Under the pieces are notes generated by a model, which saw only the letters and a program-made list of their open reading frames with translations, ran no database searches and had not been told where the DNA came from. 64,000 bases of DNA, taken from Jejubacter sp036620675 (GTDB lineage Bacteria > Pseudomonadota > Gammaproteobacteria > Enterobacterales > Enterobacteriaceae). Numbering within the stretch: the stretch's first letter is position 1; each line of letters opens with the position of its first letter. Positions 16,502 to 25,226 of this stretch are shown piece after piece. The translations under genes and the position numbers were made by a program. The DNA is taken from NCBI GenBank assembly GCA_036620675.1, contig JAZHEE010000018.1; one strand, written 5' to 3'.

Positions 16502-17722
16502 ATGAAATACCATCCCGATACGTTAGTCCCTCACAAATCCGCGGTAATGAACGCCCCGGCGAACATCCTGGCGGAAGATGTTTGCCTGCCCGCCGCAATC
16601 ATTAAGCAGTCAGCCCTTGAAAATAACATTCTCTGGATGCAGCGCTACGCAGACGCGCGCGGCGTCTCGCTGGTACCGCACGGCAAGACCACCATGACGC
16701 CCTGGATATTCCGGGCGCAGCAGCAGGCCGGAGCGTGGGGAATCGGCGTGGGCAGCGCCTGGCAAGCCAGCGTGGCGATGGCCAGCGGCATCAGCCGGGT
16801 GATGATGGTTAACCAGCTGGTCGGCAAAGCCAATATGCAGCTGATTTCCCACCTGAAGGCACACTACCGCCAGGTGGATTTCATCTGTTGTATCGACAGC
16901 ACGGCCAACGCCCGGACGCTATCCGATTTTTTCGCCGCCCGCGGACAAACGCTGGATGTGTTGATTGAACTCGGCGTAACCGGTGGCCGCTGCGGCTGCC
17001 GTACGATGGAAGAGGCTTTAACGCTTGCACAAAGTGTCAGCAAAATGTCGGGGCTGCGCCTGCGCGGGGTCGAGCTGTATGAAGGCGTTCTGCACGGCGA
17101 TAACCCACAGCCTCGGGTGGAAGCGCTGCTGCGGGATGCTGCCACGCTGGCCTGCCAGATGGCGCCTCTGGTCAATGGCGAGTTTATTCTTACCGGTGCC
17201 GGCAGCGTCTGGTACGACGTGGTTTGTAACGTCTGGAACGCGGCGCAAAAGCCGCCCCGGTGCCGCATCGTCATCCGTCCGGGCTGCTACATTACCCACG
17301 ATCGTGGCATCTATGATGAAGCACAGCGGCAGCTAATGGCCCGCGATAGCGCCGCCTGCGATTTAGGGGGAGATTTAACCACAGCGCTGGAGCTTGTCGC
17401 CATCGTGCAATCCGTACCGGAACCGGGCCGCGCAATCGTGAACTTCGGCAAACGCGACAGCGCCTTCGACGCCGGCCTGCCCCAACCCATAGCCCACTAC
17501 CGCAACGGACAGGCGCTGCCGCTGAATCACGGCGATATCGTCAGCACCGGCATTATGGATCAACACTGTATGCTCACGCTGACAGCGGATGCCGATATCC
17601 AGGTAGGTGATATTCTGGTGTTTGGCACTTCTCACCCCTGCCTGACCTTCGACAAATGGCAGTCTCTGTATCTGGTGGATGACGACTATCAGGTCATTGA
17701 AGAGCTAATCACCCGATTTTAG
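16502..17722 (+). CDS. Fold-type III PLP D-amino acid dehydratase/deaminase (DSD1/D-threonine aldolase family)
   Basis: The 406-residue protein has the alanine-racemase-like PLP barrel with the Schiff-base lysine at Lys62 (VPHGKTTMTP). Its C-terminal D-serine-dehydratase-like domain carries the zinc pair His378/Cys380 (SHPCLTFDKW). Characterised relatives are eukaryotic-type D-serine dehydratases, D-threonine aldolases and 2-amino-2-deoxy-D-gluconate (glucosaminate) dehydratases. The zinc pair favours dehydratase or aldolase chemistry over racemisation. The gene is divergent from an operon with deacylase, RidA, DgoK and DgoA. Beta-elimination of a 2-amino-2-deoxyaldonate would directly give a 2-keto-3-deoxy acid for the kinase. 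A D-serine or D-threonine role remains the main alternative. Confidence 0.82.
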   Translation: MKYHPDTLVPHKSAVMNAPANILAEDVCLPAAIIKQSALENNILWMQRYADARGVSLVPHGKTTMTPWIFRAQQQAGAWGIGVGSAWQASVAMASGISRVMMVNQLVGKANMQLISHLKAHYRQVDFICCIDSTANARTLSDFFAARGQTLDVLIELGVTGGRCGCRTMEEALTLAQSVSKMSGLRLRGVELYEGVLHGDNPQPRVEALLRDAATLACQMAPLVNGEFILTGAGSVWYDVVCNVWNAAQKPPRCRIVIRPGCYITHDRGIYDEAQRQLMARDSAACDLGGDLTTALELVAIVQSVPEPGRAIVNFGKRDSAFDAGLPQPIAHYRNGQALPLNHGDIVSTGIMDQHCMLTLTADADIQVGDILVFGTSHPCLTFDKWQSLYLVDDDYQVIEELITRF

Positions 17723-17729
17723 CCATAAA

Positions 17730-17750
17730 AAAGGCCGCTATGCGGCCTTT
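17730..17750. terminator. Twin terminator hairpin, first copy
   Basis: AAAGGCCGC-TAT-GCGGCCTTT is identical to the hairpin at 17891-17911. On the minus strand it is followed by six T, making it a strong distal terminator for yiaF. On the plus strand, after the PLP dehydratase gene, the T-run is only three. Confidence 0.75.
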
Positions 17751-17847
17751 GAGACTGATGACAAACCTGGGCCGAACAGGTTCGTCCAGAATCACCAGAA
17801 AAATAAACACGGAAAATCAATTCATTGATTTCCGGCTGATAACCACA

Positions 17848-17880
17848 AAGAGGGAAAAACCACGTTTTTTCCCGCTTTGT
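17848..17880. terminator. Hairpin between the twin terminators
   Basis: An imperfect inverted repeat pairs CAAAGAGGGAAAAA with TTTTTTCCCGCTTTG around a short loop. It lies midway between the two identical terminators in a non-coding 200-bp stretch. Its role is unclear. Confidence 0.4.
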
Positions 17881-17890
17881 CATCAACCAG

Positions 17891-17911
17891 AAAGGCCGCT
17901 ATGCGGCCTTT
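17891..17911. terminator. Twin terminator hairpin, second copy
   Basis: This is the same 21-bp hairpin as at 17730-17750. Here six T follow on the plus strand, so it is the strong distal terminator for plus-strand transcripts from the PLP dehydratase gene. It also lies just after yiaF on the minus strand, where the T-run is weak. Confidence 0.75.
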
Positions 17912-17930
17912 TTTGCTTATCGCGTTCGCG

Positions 17931-18641
17931 TTACTGCATCGCCCTGGATGCGGAGTCCCACGCCTGGCTAAAGGCCTGGTGCTGCGACGCCAGCGGCGCT
18001 ATCAGACTGTTGTACTGACTGGCCTGCTGGCTGGTGGGGAACTGAATGCCGCCCGCGGCGAAACCTACTTTATCCCCCTGCTGCTGAATAAAGTCGCCGA
18101 CCTGCACCAGCTGCTGGGTAAAGGTCTGCGCCGCCGGAATCAGCGGTTGCAGCACATTCGCCGGCTGGGTGACGACCTTCTGATAGACCTGGTCATAAAC
18201 CTTCTTCAGCTCTTCGGCCTGATTCAGGCTGGAACGGGCGCTGTCAGCCTGTGCTTTCGCATTTTGCACCTGTTGCCCGACGACGCCAAGATTGCCGTTC
18301 GCCTGGCGCAGCGCTTCACGCTGAGTCACATAATCCTGAGGAACCCGGATGGCATTAACGCTGTCCACAACCGGTTTAATACCGTTATCCACCGCCTGGT
18401 TTACCTGGCGGGAGAAGCCGTACAGAATTGCATAGTCGGATGCGAACGGGCCAAACTGCTTCTTCTGATCCGTGGTGAGCGTCGGCAGACGCTCACCGCT
18501 ACGCATCACGGTATTCTGCAGAAAATCGATAAACGCTTTACGCTGATCCCCTTCTTTGTCGAAACAACCACTCAGACTTACGACCATTAATAATGCCGCC
18601 AGTGGCGCGAACCAACGGGAGCAGGACTTACCTGTCACCAT
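17931..18641 (-). CDS. yiaF: DUF3053 lipoprotein YiaF
   Basis: The 236-residue protein is a near match to E. coli YiaF in length and sequence. A lipoprotein signal peptide ends in LSGC with Cys26. The rest is largely helical and Gln/Ala-rich (for example NAKAQADSARSSLNQAEELK), compatible with coiled-coil in the periplasm. The function is unknown. In E. coli it follows ghrB directly and precedes yiaG-cspA. Here it is separated from ghrB by the amino-aldonate cluster, and yiaG-cspA are not found after it. Confidence 0.93.
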   Translation of the reverse strand: MVTGKSCSRWFAPLAALLMVVSLSGCFDKEGDQRKAFIDFLQNTVMRSGERLPTLTTDQKKQFGPFASDYAILYGFSRQVNQAVDNGIKPVVDSVNAIRVPQDYVTQREALRQANGNLGVVGQQVQNAKAQADSARSSLNQAEELKKVYDQVYQKVVTQPANVLQPLIPAAQTFTQQLVQVGDFIQQQGDKVGFAAGGIQFPTSQQASQYNSLIAPLASQHQAFSQAWDSASRAMQ

Positions 18642-19040
18642 CTTTTTGACTCCTGGTTATTTTTAGCTATCGCCTGATGACCACAAGAATAGTCTAACAC
18701 GCAATCACAGCATAGCCCGTATACCGGTTTTTCTGCGGATCTTCGTCATGTTAATTGTTTGTTATTTAAATCACAAAACCAGTGAAATGTTGGTGCCGAC
18801 AGATCGCCACTAATAGCATGATTTTCCTTAATAATCGCGTTTATAGCCCCCGGCATTGCTCGGGAGCGTCCGATTATCGCACGCTAACGTCAGGCGTCCG
18901 GTTGCCGCGCCGGCGGGGCTCTGTTTAATTAAAGAGCCGATTAACGGAAAAGTGTTCGAACATCGCCCAAACTGACGCAGCGGCGCGAGTCATCAGCAAG
19001 TTATCCGGGCTCCCGTCAGTATTCCGCAGGAATTGTCCCT
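18642..19040. other. Intergenic region between yiaF and the MFS gene
   Basis: These 399 bp are divergent promoter space for yiaF (minus) and the MFS gene (plus). I see short dyads, such as GCTCT-N10-AGAGC near 18916-18935, but no gene and no trace of yiaG or cspA, which stand here in E. coli. Confidence 0.5.
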
Positions 19041-20408
19041 ATGACGCAACCAACGACCATAGATATTCAGACGCTGATTAACAACAACCCCATTTCAAAA
19101 TATCAGTGGCTGATTCTTATTCTCTGCTTTATTACCGTAGCTATGGACGGCTTCGACACGGCAATTATTGGTTTTATCGCCTCCGACCTGGTTCAGGAAT
19201 GGGGCGTCAATAAAGCCTCTCTCGGCCCGGTAATGAGCGCCGCGCTGGTAGGTCTGGCCGTCGGAGCCCTGACAGCTGGCCCCATGGCTGACCGTATCGG
19301 CCGCAAGAAAGTGCTGATTCTGTCAATCATCACCTTTGGCAGCTTCAGCCTGATAAGCGCCTTTGCCACCAGCCTGAACACGCTGGCGCTGCTGCGTTTT
19401 CTGACCGGACTGGGACTGGGCGCCGCTATGCCCAACGCCGCTACGCTGATGTCCGAATACGCGCCGCAGCGTCGGCGGGCGCTGCTGGTGAACCTGATGT
19501 TCGTCGGTTTTCCGATCGGTTCGTCGATAGGGGGTTTTATTTCCGCATGGCTGATTCCCCACTTCGGCTGGCAGAGCGTACTGATTCTGGGCGGCGTCAT
19601 GCCGCTGATACTGGCGCTGGTACTGGCTATCTGGCTGCCGGAGTCGGCCCGCTATCTGGTAGTGCGTAACAGGCCCCAGCCGCAAATCACCGCCGTCATG
19701 AGGCGCATTGCACCGCTGCCCGAAGGGGCACGCCTGGTACTGGACGAGCCGGATCAACCCCAGCAAGCCTCGGCCATCGGCGTCATTTTCTCGCGCCGCT
19801 ATATCATCGGCACCCTGATGCTGTGCTTCACCTATTTTATGGGGCTGCTGATCTTCTATCTGCTCACCAGCTGGCTACCGCTACTGATTCGCGAAACCGG
19901 CGCCACCCTGGCCCAGGCTTCAGTAATAACGGCTCTGTTTCCGCTTGGCGGCGGGGTTGGGGTACTGATTATTGGCGCGCTGATGGATCGTCTGGAACCC
20001 AATAAAGTCGTGGCAGTCAGCTATCTGCTGACCGGACTGTTTGTCTGCCTGACAGGCTTTGCCACCGGCAGCCTGGTGCTAATGGGCATCGCTGTATTTA
20101 TTGCCGGAACCATTATGAACGGCGCCCAGTCCTCTATGCCTGCGCTCGCGGCAGGCTTCTACCCGACTCTGGGACGCGCCACCGGCGTTTCCTGGATGCT
20201 GGGGCTGGGGCGCTTCGGCGGTATTCTGGGCGCTTTTAGCGGGGCATTTCTGATGCAGGCCGAACTGTCATTCCGCGTCATCTTTATGATGCTGGCGATA
20301 CCCGCACTGTTTTCCGCACTGGCACTGCTGGTGAAGCAGAAAGTGGGCCTGCGGGTGGCCTGTCGGCAGTCGGATGCGCTAACCGGAGCCAACAAAGCCT
20401 CGCCGTAA
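19041..20408 (+). CDS. MFS transporter, aromatic acid:H+ symporter (PcaK-like)
   Basis: The 455-residue twelve-helix carrier belongs to the AAHS branch of the major facilitator superfamily. The diagnostic DGFDTAIIGFIA segment in helix 1 (about 36-47) is present, as are GPMADRIGRKKVL after helix 2, the R-rich loop EYAPQRRRALLV and PESARYLVVR. Family members import 4-hydroxybenzoate, protocatechuate or 3-phenylpropionate by proton symport. No aromatic degradation genes are near it, so the substrate cannot be named. The ATG at 19041 follows a GCAGGAATT sequence. It converges with the asc operon across about 50 bp. Confidence 0.82.
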   Translation: MTQPTTIDIQTLINNNPISKYQWLILILCFITVAMDGFDTAIIGFIASDLVQEWGVNKASLGPVMSAALVGLAVGALTAGPMADRIGRKKVLILSIITFGSFSLISAFATSLNTLALLRFLTGLGLGAAMPNAATLMSEYAPQRRRALLVNLMFVGFPIGSSIGGFISAWLIPHFGWQSVLILGGVMPLILALVLAIWLPESARYLVVRNRPQPQITAVMRRIAPLPEGARLVLDEPDQPQQASAIGVIFSRRYIIGTLMLCFTYFMGLLIFYLLTSWLPLLIRETGATLAQASVITALFPLGGGVGVLIIGALMDRLEPNKVVAVSYLLTGLFVCLTGFATGSLVLMGIAVFIAGTIMNGAQSSMPALAAGFYPTLGRATGVSWMLGLGRFGGILGAFSGAFLMQAELSFRVIFMMLAIPALFSALALLVKQKVGLRVACRQSDALTGANKASP

Positions 20409-20461
20409 ACGATGCCACCACATTCCAGAAAGGCGCGTCGCCCACAGGCCACGCGCCAGGA

Positions 20462-21895
20462 TCAGCCCAGATCGCGCCCGTTGCTGGCGATCACCTGCTT
20501 ATACCACCAGAATGATTTCTTACGCCGCCGCGCCAGGGTGCCGCGCCCCTGGTCATCACGATCGACATACACCAGCCCGTAACGCTTACTCATTTCGCCG
20601 GTCGACGCGGAAACCAGGTCGATGCAGCCCCAGGTGGTATAGCCCATCAGCGGTACGCCGTCTTCCATAGCCTGAGCCATGGCCCGAATGTGCTCACGCA
20701 GATAACTGATGCGATAGTCGTCGTTGATTTCCCCCTGAGCGTCCGGCTCATCCCGGGCCCCCAGGCCGTTTTCCACCAGGAACAGCGGCTTCTGGTAGCG
20801 GTCATACATCATATTCATGGTAATACGCAGGCCCAACGGATCGATGCCCCAGCCCCATTCACTCTGCTGAATCCAGGGGTTTTTCAGGGACTTCACTACA
20901 TTCGCGGCGCTGCTGTTGCTATCGTTCATATCGGCGGATGCGCAACGCGAGGCGTAATAGCTGAACGACACAAAATCGACGGTATGGCGCAGAATCTCCG
21001 CATCGCCGGGTGCCATTTGCACGTGGACGCCCTTCTCTTTAAACATCCGCGCCGTCCAGGCCGGATAGGCGCCGCGCGCCTGAACATCGATAAAAAACAG
21101 ATTTTCGCGATCCTTTTCCAGCGCCGCCCAGACATCTTCCGGCTTGCAGGAGTACGGATAGAAGTTGCCGCCCGCCAGCATACATCCCACCTGGTTTTTC
21201 GGGTTCACCTCGTGGGCGATACGGGTCGCCAGGGCACTTGCCAGTAGTTCGTGATGCGCCGCCTGATACTTCACCTGCTCCGGATTTTCCCCCTTTTCAA
21301 ACACCAGACCGGCGCCGGAAAACGGGCTGTGCAGCAGGATATTGATTTCATTAAAGGTTAACCAGTATTTCACCAGACCATCGAAGGCTTCGAAGCAGGT
21401 ACGGGCGTAGCGGGTAAAGAAGGTCACCATTTCACGGCTGCGCCACGAACCGTACTGCGTGACCAGGTGCATCGGTACATCGAAGTGGCAGAGCGTGACC
21501 AACGGCTCGATGTTATAGCGTCGGCACTCCTGGAACAGTTCACGGTAAAAGGCGATTCCGGCCTCGTTCGGCGCGCGCTCGTCGCCGTTTGGATAGATAC
21601 GACTCCAGGCGATGGAGGTGCGGAACACCCGGAATCCCATCTCCGCCATCAGCGCAATATCCTCTTTATAGTGGTGATAAAAATCGATAGCCTGATGGCT
21701 GGGATAGAACTCATCATCACGCAGCGCCGTGCGCCGCTCCAGCCCCAGTTTAATCGGCATACGGTGCGGGCCATGGGGCAGCATATCCACCGTCGCCAGT
21801 CCCTTACCGCCCTCCTGCCAGGCGCCTTCCGCCTGGTTCGCCGCGATGGCACCGCCCCACAAAAAATCATCCGGAAATGCCGTTTCTGACATCAA
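20462..21895 (-). CDS. ascB: 6-phospho-beta-glucosidase AscB (GH1)
   Basis: This 477-residue GH1 enzyme hydrolyses phosphorylated aryl-beta-glucosides and cellobiose in the cytoplasm. The N-terminal FLWGGAIAANQAEGAW signature (about 10-25), the acid/base Glu in WLTFNEINIL (about 180) and the nucleophile Glu in LFLVENGLGARD (about 375) are present. It follows ascF by 19 bp on the same strand, and ascG is divergent, the E. coli asc arrangement. In E. coli K-12 the asc operon is cryptic; here all three genes are intact. BglA-type enzymes are the alternative name, but the neighbours decide for AscB. Confidence 0.93.
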   Translation of the reverse strand: MMSETAFPDDFLWGGAIAANQAEGAWQEGGKGLATVDMLPHGPHRMPIKLGLERRTALRDDEFYPSHQAIDFYHHYKEDIALMAEMGFRVFRTSIAWSRIYPNGDERAPNEAGIAFYRELFQECRRYNIEPLVTLCHFDVPMHLVTQYGSWRSREMVTFFTRYARTCFEAFDGLVKYWLTFNEINILLHSPFSGAGLVFEKGENPEQVKYQAAHHELLASALATRIAHEVNPKNQVGCMLAGGNFYPYSCKPEDVWAALEKDRENLFFIDVQARGAYPAWTARMFKEKGVHVQMAPGDAEILRHTVDFVSFSYYASRCASADMNDSNSSAANVVKSLKNPWIQQSEWGWGIDPLGLRITMNMMYDRYQKPLFLVENGLGARDEPDAQGEINDDYRISYLREHIRAMAQAMEDGVPLMGYTTWGCIDLVSASTGEMSKRYGLVYVDRDDQGRGTLARRRKKSFWWYKQVIASNGRDLG

Positions 21896-21914
21896 ATCAG
21901 TACCTCGTTAATCG

Positions 21915-23369
21915 TTAGTGAGTCGCCTGCGCCGATCGCGCAGGCGTTGCGCCACTCGTGCTCTGCTGAGGCTCCACGGGAATATCCTCAAAACCGAGCA
22001 TCAGGGTAAGAATGAAGGAGAGCACCACCGACAGCACCATAATGCCCGCGATCCAGACAAGACTCATCGGATTGCCGGGATCGATAAACTGCACGCTGGT
22101 AAACAGCCCGGGCGAGGCCATGGAATGACTGGCGAGACCGCCAATGCCCGCGACGGCGCCGCAGATAAAACCGCTGATCAGGCTGGCGATCAGCGGGCGC
22201 TTCAGGCGCACCGCCACGCCGTACAGGGCCGGCTCTGAAATACCGGCTACGATAGCGGATGCCGCAGCGGCAAGCGCCGTCTGACGCAGCGCCGGGTTTT
22301 TGGTGCGCACCGCCACCGCCAGCGAAGAGCCGCCCAGCGACAGGTTGGCGCCAATCTCGGACGGCATCACCATTCCCTCTTTGCCGGTTTCGGCAATGGT
22401 CTGAATAATGGTAGGGGTAAATACCCGGTGCATACCGGTCATGACCAGCAGCGGCCACAACGCCCCCATAATGGCGACGGAGAGCCAGCCCAGATAGCCG
22501 TGAATGGTATAAACCAGCGCGGAGATCCCGCTGCCGATCCAGATCCCTAACGGACCGATCAGCAGGATCGCTACCGGCGCCGCCGTCAGCACGATCAGCA
22601 TCGGCTTCAGGAAGTTTTTGGTCACCGCCGGCGTAATGCGATCGATGCCACGCTCGATCCACGACAGAATCCAGGTCATGCACAGCGCCGGGATCACCGT
22701 ATAGGTATATTTCACCGCCGTCACCGGCAGCCCGACAAACTCCACCGGCTGTCCTTCGGCGGCTTTCGCCATCAGATCGATAAAACCCGGGTGAATCAAC
22801 ACCCCGGCAATAGCGATAGCCAGCGACATATTGGTTTTGAATTTCACCGCCGCCGAGGCCGCCACCATTACCGGCAGGAAGAAGAAGGCGCCGTCGCCGA
22901 TAGCGTTGAGGATAATAAGCGTCGATGCGCCCTTTTCCAGCACCCCGCCCATCTCCAGCATCATCGCCAGCAGCTTGACCATCGAGCCGCCGATAATGGC
23001 CGGGATCAGCGGCGACATGGTACCGATCAGCGCGTCCAGAATACCGGCGCCGATGCGCCGCAGGCTGAAACCGCCGCGGCTCGTCGACACGGCAGGCGTT
23101 TCGTCCGGCGCCGCCAGCGTCGGAAGCCGTTTCATCACTTCCGCATACGCCTGCCCCACCGTATTACCGATAATTACCTGGCACTGGCTGTCGGCCCGCA
23201 CTACGCCCAGTACGCCATCAATGGTCTGTAGCGCTGATTCATCCACCTGGTTCAGGTCTTTAACCACAAACCGCAGTCGCGTCATGCAGTGGGTAAGCGC
23301 CTCGATATTGTCAGCCCCGCCCAGTGCTTTCAGGATGGCGCCGGATACTGCCGCGTAGTTTTTTGCCAT
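21915..23369 (-). CDS. ascF: PTS beta-glucoside transporter EIIBC AscF
   Basis: The 484-residue protein has an N-terminal EIIB domain with the phosphorylated Cys28 (THCMTRLRF) and a long EIIC domain (about 110-460). That domain contains GTMSPLIPAIIGGSM, SEIGANLSLGGSSLAV and GISEPALYGVAVRLK. There is no EIIA domain, so phosphate must come from another PTS protein such as Crr. It imports and phosphorylates salicin, arbutin or cellobiose. Similarity to E. coli AscF (485 residues) is high throughout. Transcription should start in the 284-bp ascG-ascF region, which holds an operator palindrome at 23467-23478. Confidence 0.94.
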   Translation of the reverse strand: MAKNYAAVSGAILKALGGADNIEALTHCMTRLRFVVKDLNQVDESALQTIDGVLGVVRADSQCQVIIGNTVGQAYAEVMKRLPTLAAPDETPAVSTSRGGFSLRRIGAGILDALIGTMSPLIPAIIGGSMVKLLAMMLEMGGVLEKGASTLIILNAIGDGAFFFLPVMVAASAAVKFKTNMSLAIAIAGVLIHPGFIDLMAKAAEGQPVEFVGLPVTAVKYTYTVIPALCMTWILSWIERGIDRITPAVTKNFLKPMLIVLTAAPVAILLIGPLGIWIGSGISALVYTIHGYLGWLSVAIMGALWPLLVMTGMHRVFTPTIIQTIAETGKEGMVMPSEIGANLSLGGSSLAVAVRTKNPALRQTALAAAASAIVAGISEPALYGVAVRLKRPLIASLISGFICGAVAGIGGLASHSMASPGLFTSVQFIDPGNPMSLVWIAGIMVLSVVLSFILTLMLGFEDIPVEPQQSTSGATPARSAQATH

Positions 23370-23466
23370 GGACTCTTATCTCATTGTTATTTTGGGTACA
23401 GTCGCGCACGGCTTAATGCGCTAAACCACGGTGCTCCAGTCGCTATCATCCGATGGAACAGCATAG

Positions 23467-23478
23467 GAAACCGGTTTC
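23467..23478. promoter_or_regulatory. AscG-type operator
   Basis: The perfect palindrome GAAACCGGTTTC lies in the divergent ascG-ascF promoter region. It is a typical LacI/GalR site and nearly the same as the PtxS-type site at 6023-6038. Confidence 0.75.
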
Positions 23479-23653
23479 ACAAAATCATGGATAGATCAAA
23501 ATACGATCGCAATAAATTTCCGGAAACACGATTTCAAATTTGAGATATTAATCACTATTAACCGTGAAGAACGCCGTTTTACGGCGGCTGAAAAAATGCG
23601 AGTGCTGAAGTAAACTGTTGCCACAGCGAGTCAAAACGGAACGGCGGGATCAA

Positions 23654-24673
23654 ATGACAACCATGCTTGAGGTGGCAAAAAGGGCGGGCGTATCTAAAGC
23701 CACTGTTTCCCGGGTGCTGTCCGGCAATGGCTACGTCGGCGAAACGACCAGGGCACGGGTGTTTAAAGCCATCGAAGAGAGCGGCTACCGGCCCAATCTG
23801 CTGGCCAGGCAGCTCGCCACCCGCAAATCGCAAACCCTGGGGCTGGTGATGACCAACACGCTATACCACGGCAGCTACTTTAGCGAGCTGCTTTCCCAGG
23901 CCGCCAGAATGGCTGAAGAGCGTGGCCGGCAGTTGATTCTGGCCGACGGCAAGCACAGTGCCGAACAGGAACGCCAGGCCATTCAACTGCTCCTCGATCT
24001 GCGCTGCGACGCGTTAATTATCTATCCGCGTTTTCTGAGCCCGGACGAGATGGACGAGATTATTGCCAGCCACCGCCAGCCGATTATGGTGTTTAACCGC
24101 CGTCTCAGAAAGAACCCCAGCCACTGCATTTTTGCCGATCACAGAACGACCTGCTTCAATGCCGTCGACCACCTGATTCGCCAGGGGCACCGGGAGATTG
24201 CTTTTGTGAGCGGTACTCAGGGCTCGCCAACCAGCCTGGAGCGCCTTTCCGGTTACCAGGCGGCACTGTTACAACACCAGTTACCGGTTGATCCGGCGTT
24301 AATTATCGGGGGTTGCTGGACGCCGGAAAGCGGCTGCCAGGCCGCCCGGCAACTGCTGGCGAACGGTCGCCCTTTCAGCGCTCTGGTCGCCGCTAACGAT
24401 AATATGGCAATTGGCGCGATGAAAGGCCTGCACGAGGCAGGTATTGCCGTGCCACAACAAATTTCCGTACTGGGTTTTGACGATACCCCTACCGCACCTT
24501 TCACCATTCCTTCCCTGTCCAGCGTGAAAATTCCGGTCTCTGACATGATAGCCGAAACCGTAAGCAAACTGATCGCCATGCTGGATGGCGGCGAGTTGAA
24601 TAACAGAAACGACTTTAGCGGCGAACTGATCGTGAGAGACTCCCTGGCTCCAGGCCCATATATCAAGAAATAA
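23654..24673 (+). CDS. ascG: LacI-family repressor AscG
   Basis: The 339-residue protein begins MTTMLEVAKRAGVSKATVS, the same helix-turn-helix as E. coli AscG. The hinge and effector domain (about 60-335) also match E. coli AscG closely. It should repress ascFB by binding the palindrome at 23467-23478. In E. coli AscG also represses prpBC. The open frame extends to 23618, but the ATG at 23654 matches the family start and follows GGCGGGATC. Downstream of this gene the sequence becomes AT-rich at once, marking the edge of the fimbrial region. Confidence 0.92.
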   Translation: MTTMLEVAKRAGVSKATVSRVLSGNGYVGETTRARVFKAIEESGYRPNLLARQLATRKSQTLGLVMTNTLYHGSYFSELLSQAARMAEERGRQLILADGKHSAEQERQAIQLLLDLRCDALIIYPRFLSPDEMDEIIASHRQPIMVFNRRLRKNPSHCIFADHRTTCFNAVDHLIRQGHREIAFVSGTQGSPTSLERLSGYQAALLQHQLPVDPALIIGGCWTPESGCQAARQLLANGRPFSALVAANDNMAIGAMKGLHEAGIAVPQQISVLGFDDTPTAPFTIPSLSSVKIPVSDMIAETVSKLIAMLDGGELNNRNDFSGELIVRDSLAPGPYIKK

Positions 24674-25226
24674 CGAATTTCATTTCAACACCCGAAATAT
24701 CCAGGTCAAAAAAAACATTCATTTCAGATTCAACTATCAATAGACTTAAGATTTTTAGATATTTGTTAGGAATTTTATTTTTATCTTAGGATATATAAAT
24801 AAACCTCCCCCCACCCATAAACAAAATCTAAATTGATATGTCCTAAATATTAACCATCAATTTATCCTGGAATTCACTCTGACTGTTCCTTTTTTGTACA
24901 CAGACAAAGCACCGCCGCAAGCCCAAAACAACCAACAACACAATGATATATAATTACTTTTTATAAAAACACCTAAAAAATTATTTCGTTTTTAGCGATC
25001 AATCACCCGTTGATTGATAGCCAAAAACTATCACGAATTACGCTTCAATTGGTATAAACGTCTTTGCTATTTTTTTACTTTGAACAAAAATCACTGGACT
25101 GAAATACCTAATTTAAAGTTTATCCAGGGAAGGCCAGCTTTATTTCCCCCATGGGAATAGCCGTATTCATTAGTTAACGATACTTTTTAATTCCTTTGCA
25201 GGATACCAATACCAGGATGGTGGAAC
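24674..25226. other. AT-rich intergenic stretch
   Basis: These 553 bp are much richer in A and T than the flanks and contain no credible gene. A small dyad, ATCAATC-N7-GATTGAT, lies near 25000-25020. The composition resembles H-NS-bound DNA upstream of fimbrial loci, and it may hold promoters for the regulator that follows. I saw no flanking long inverted repeats or recombinase gene that would suggest an invertible switch. Confidence 0.5.
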
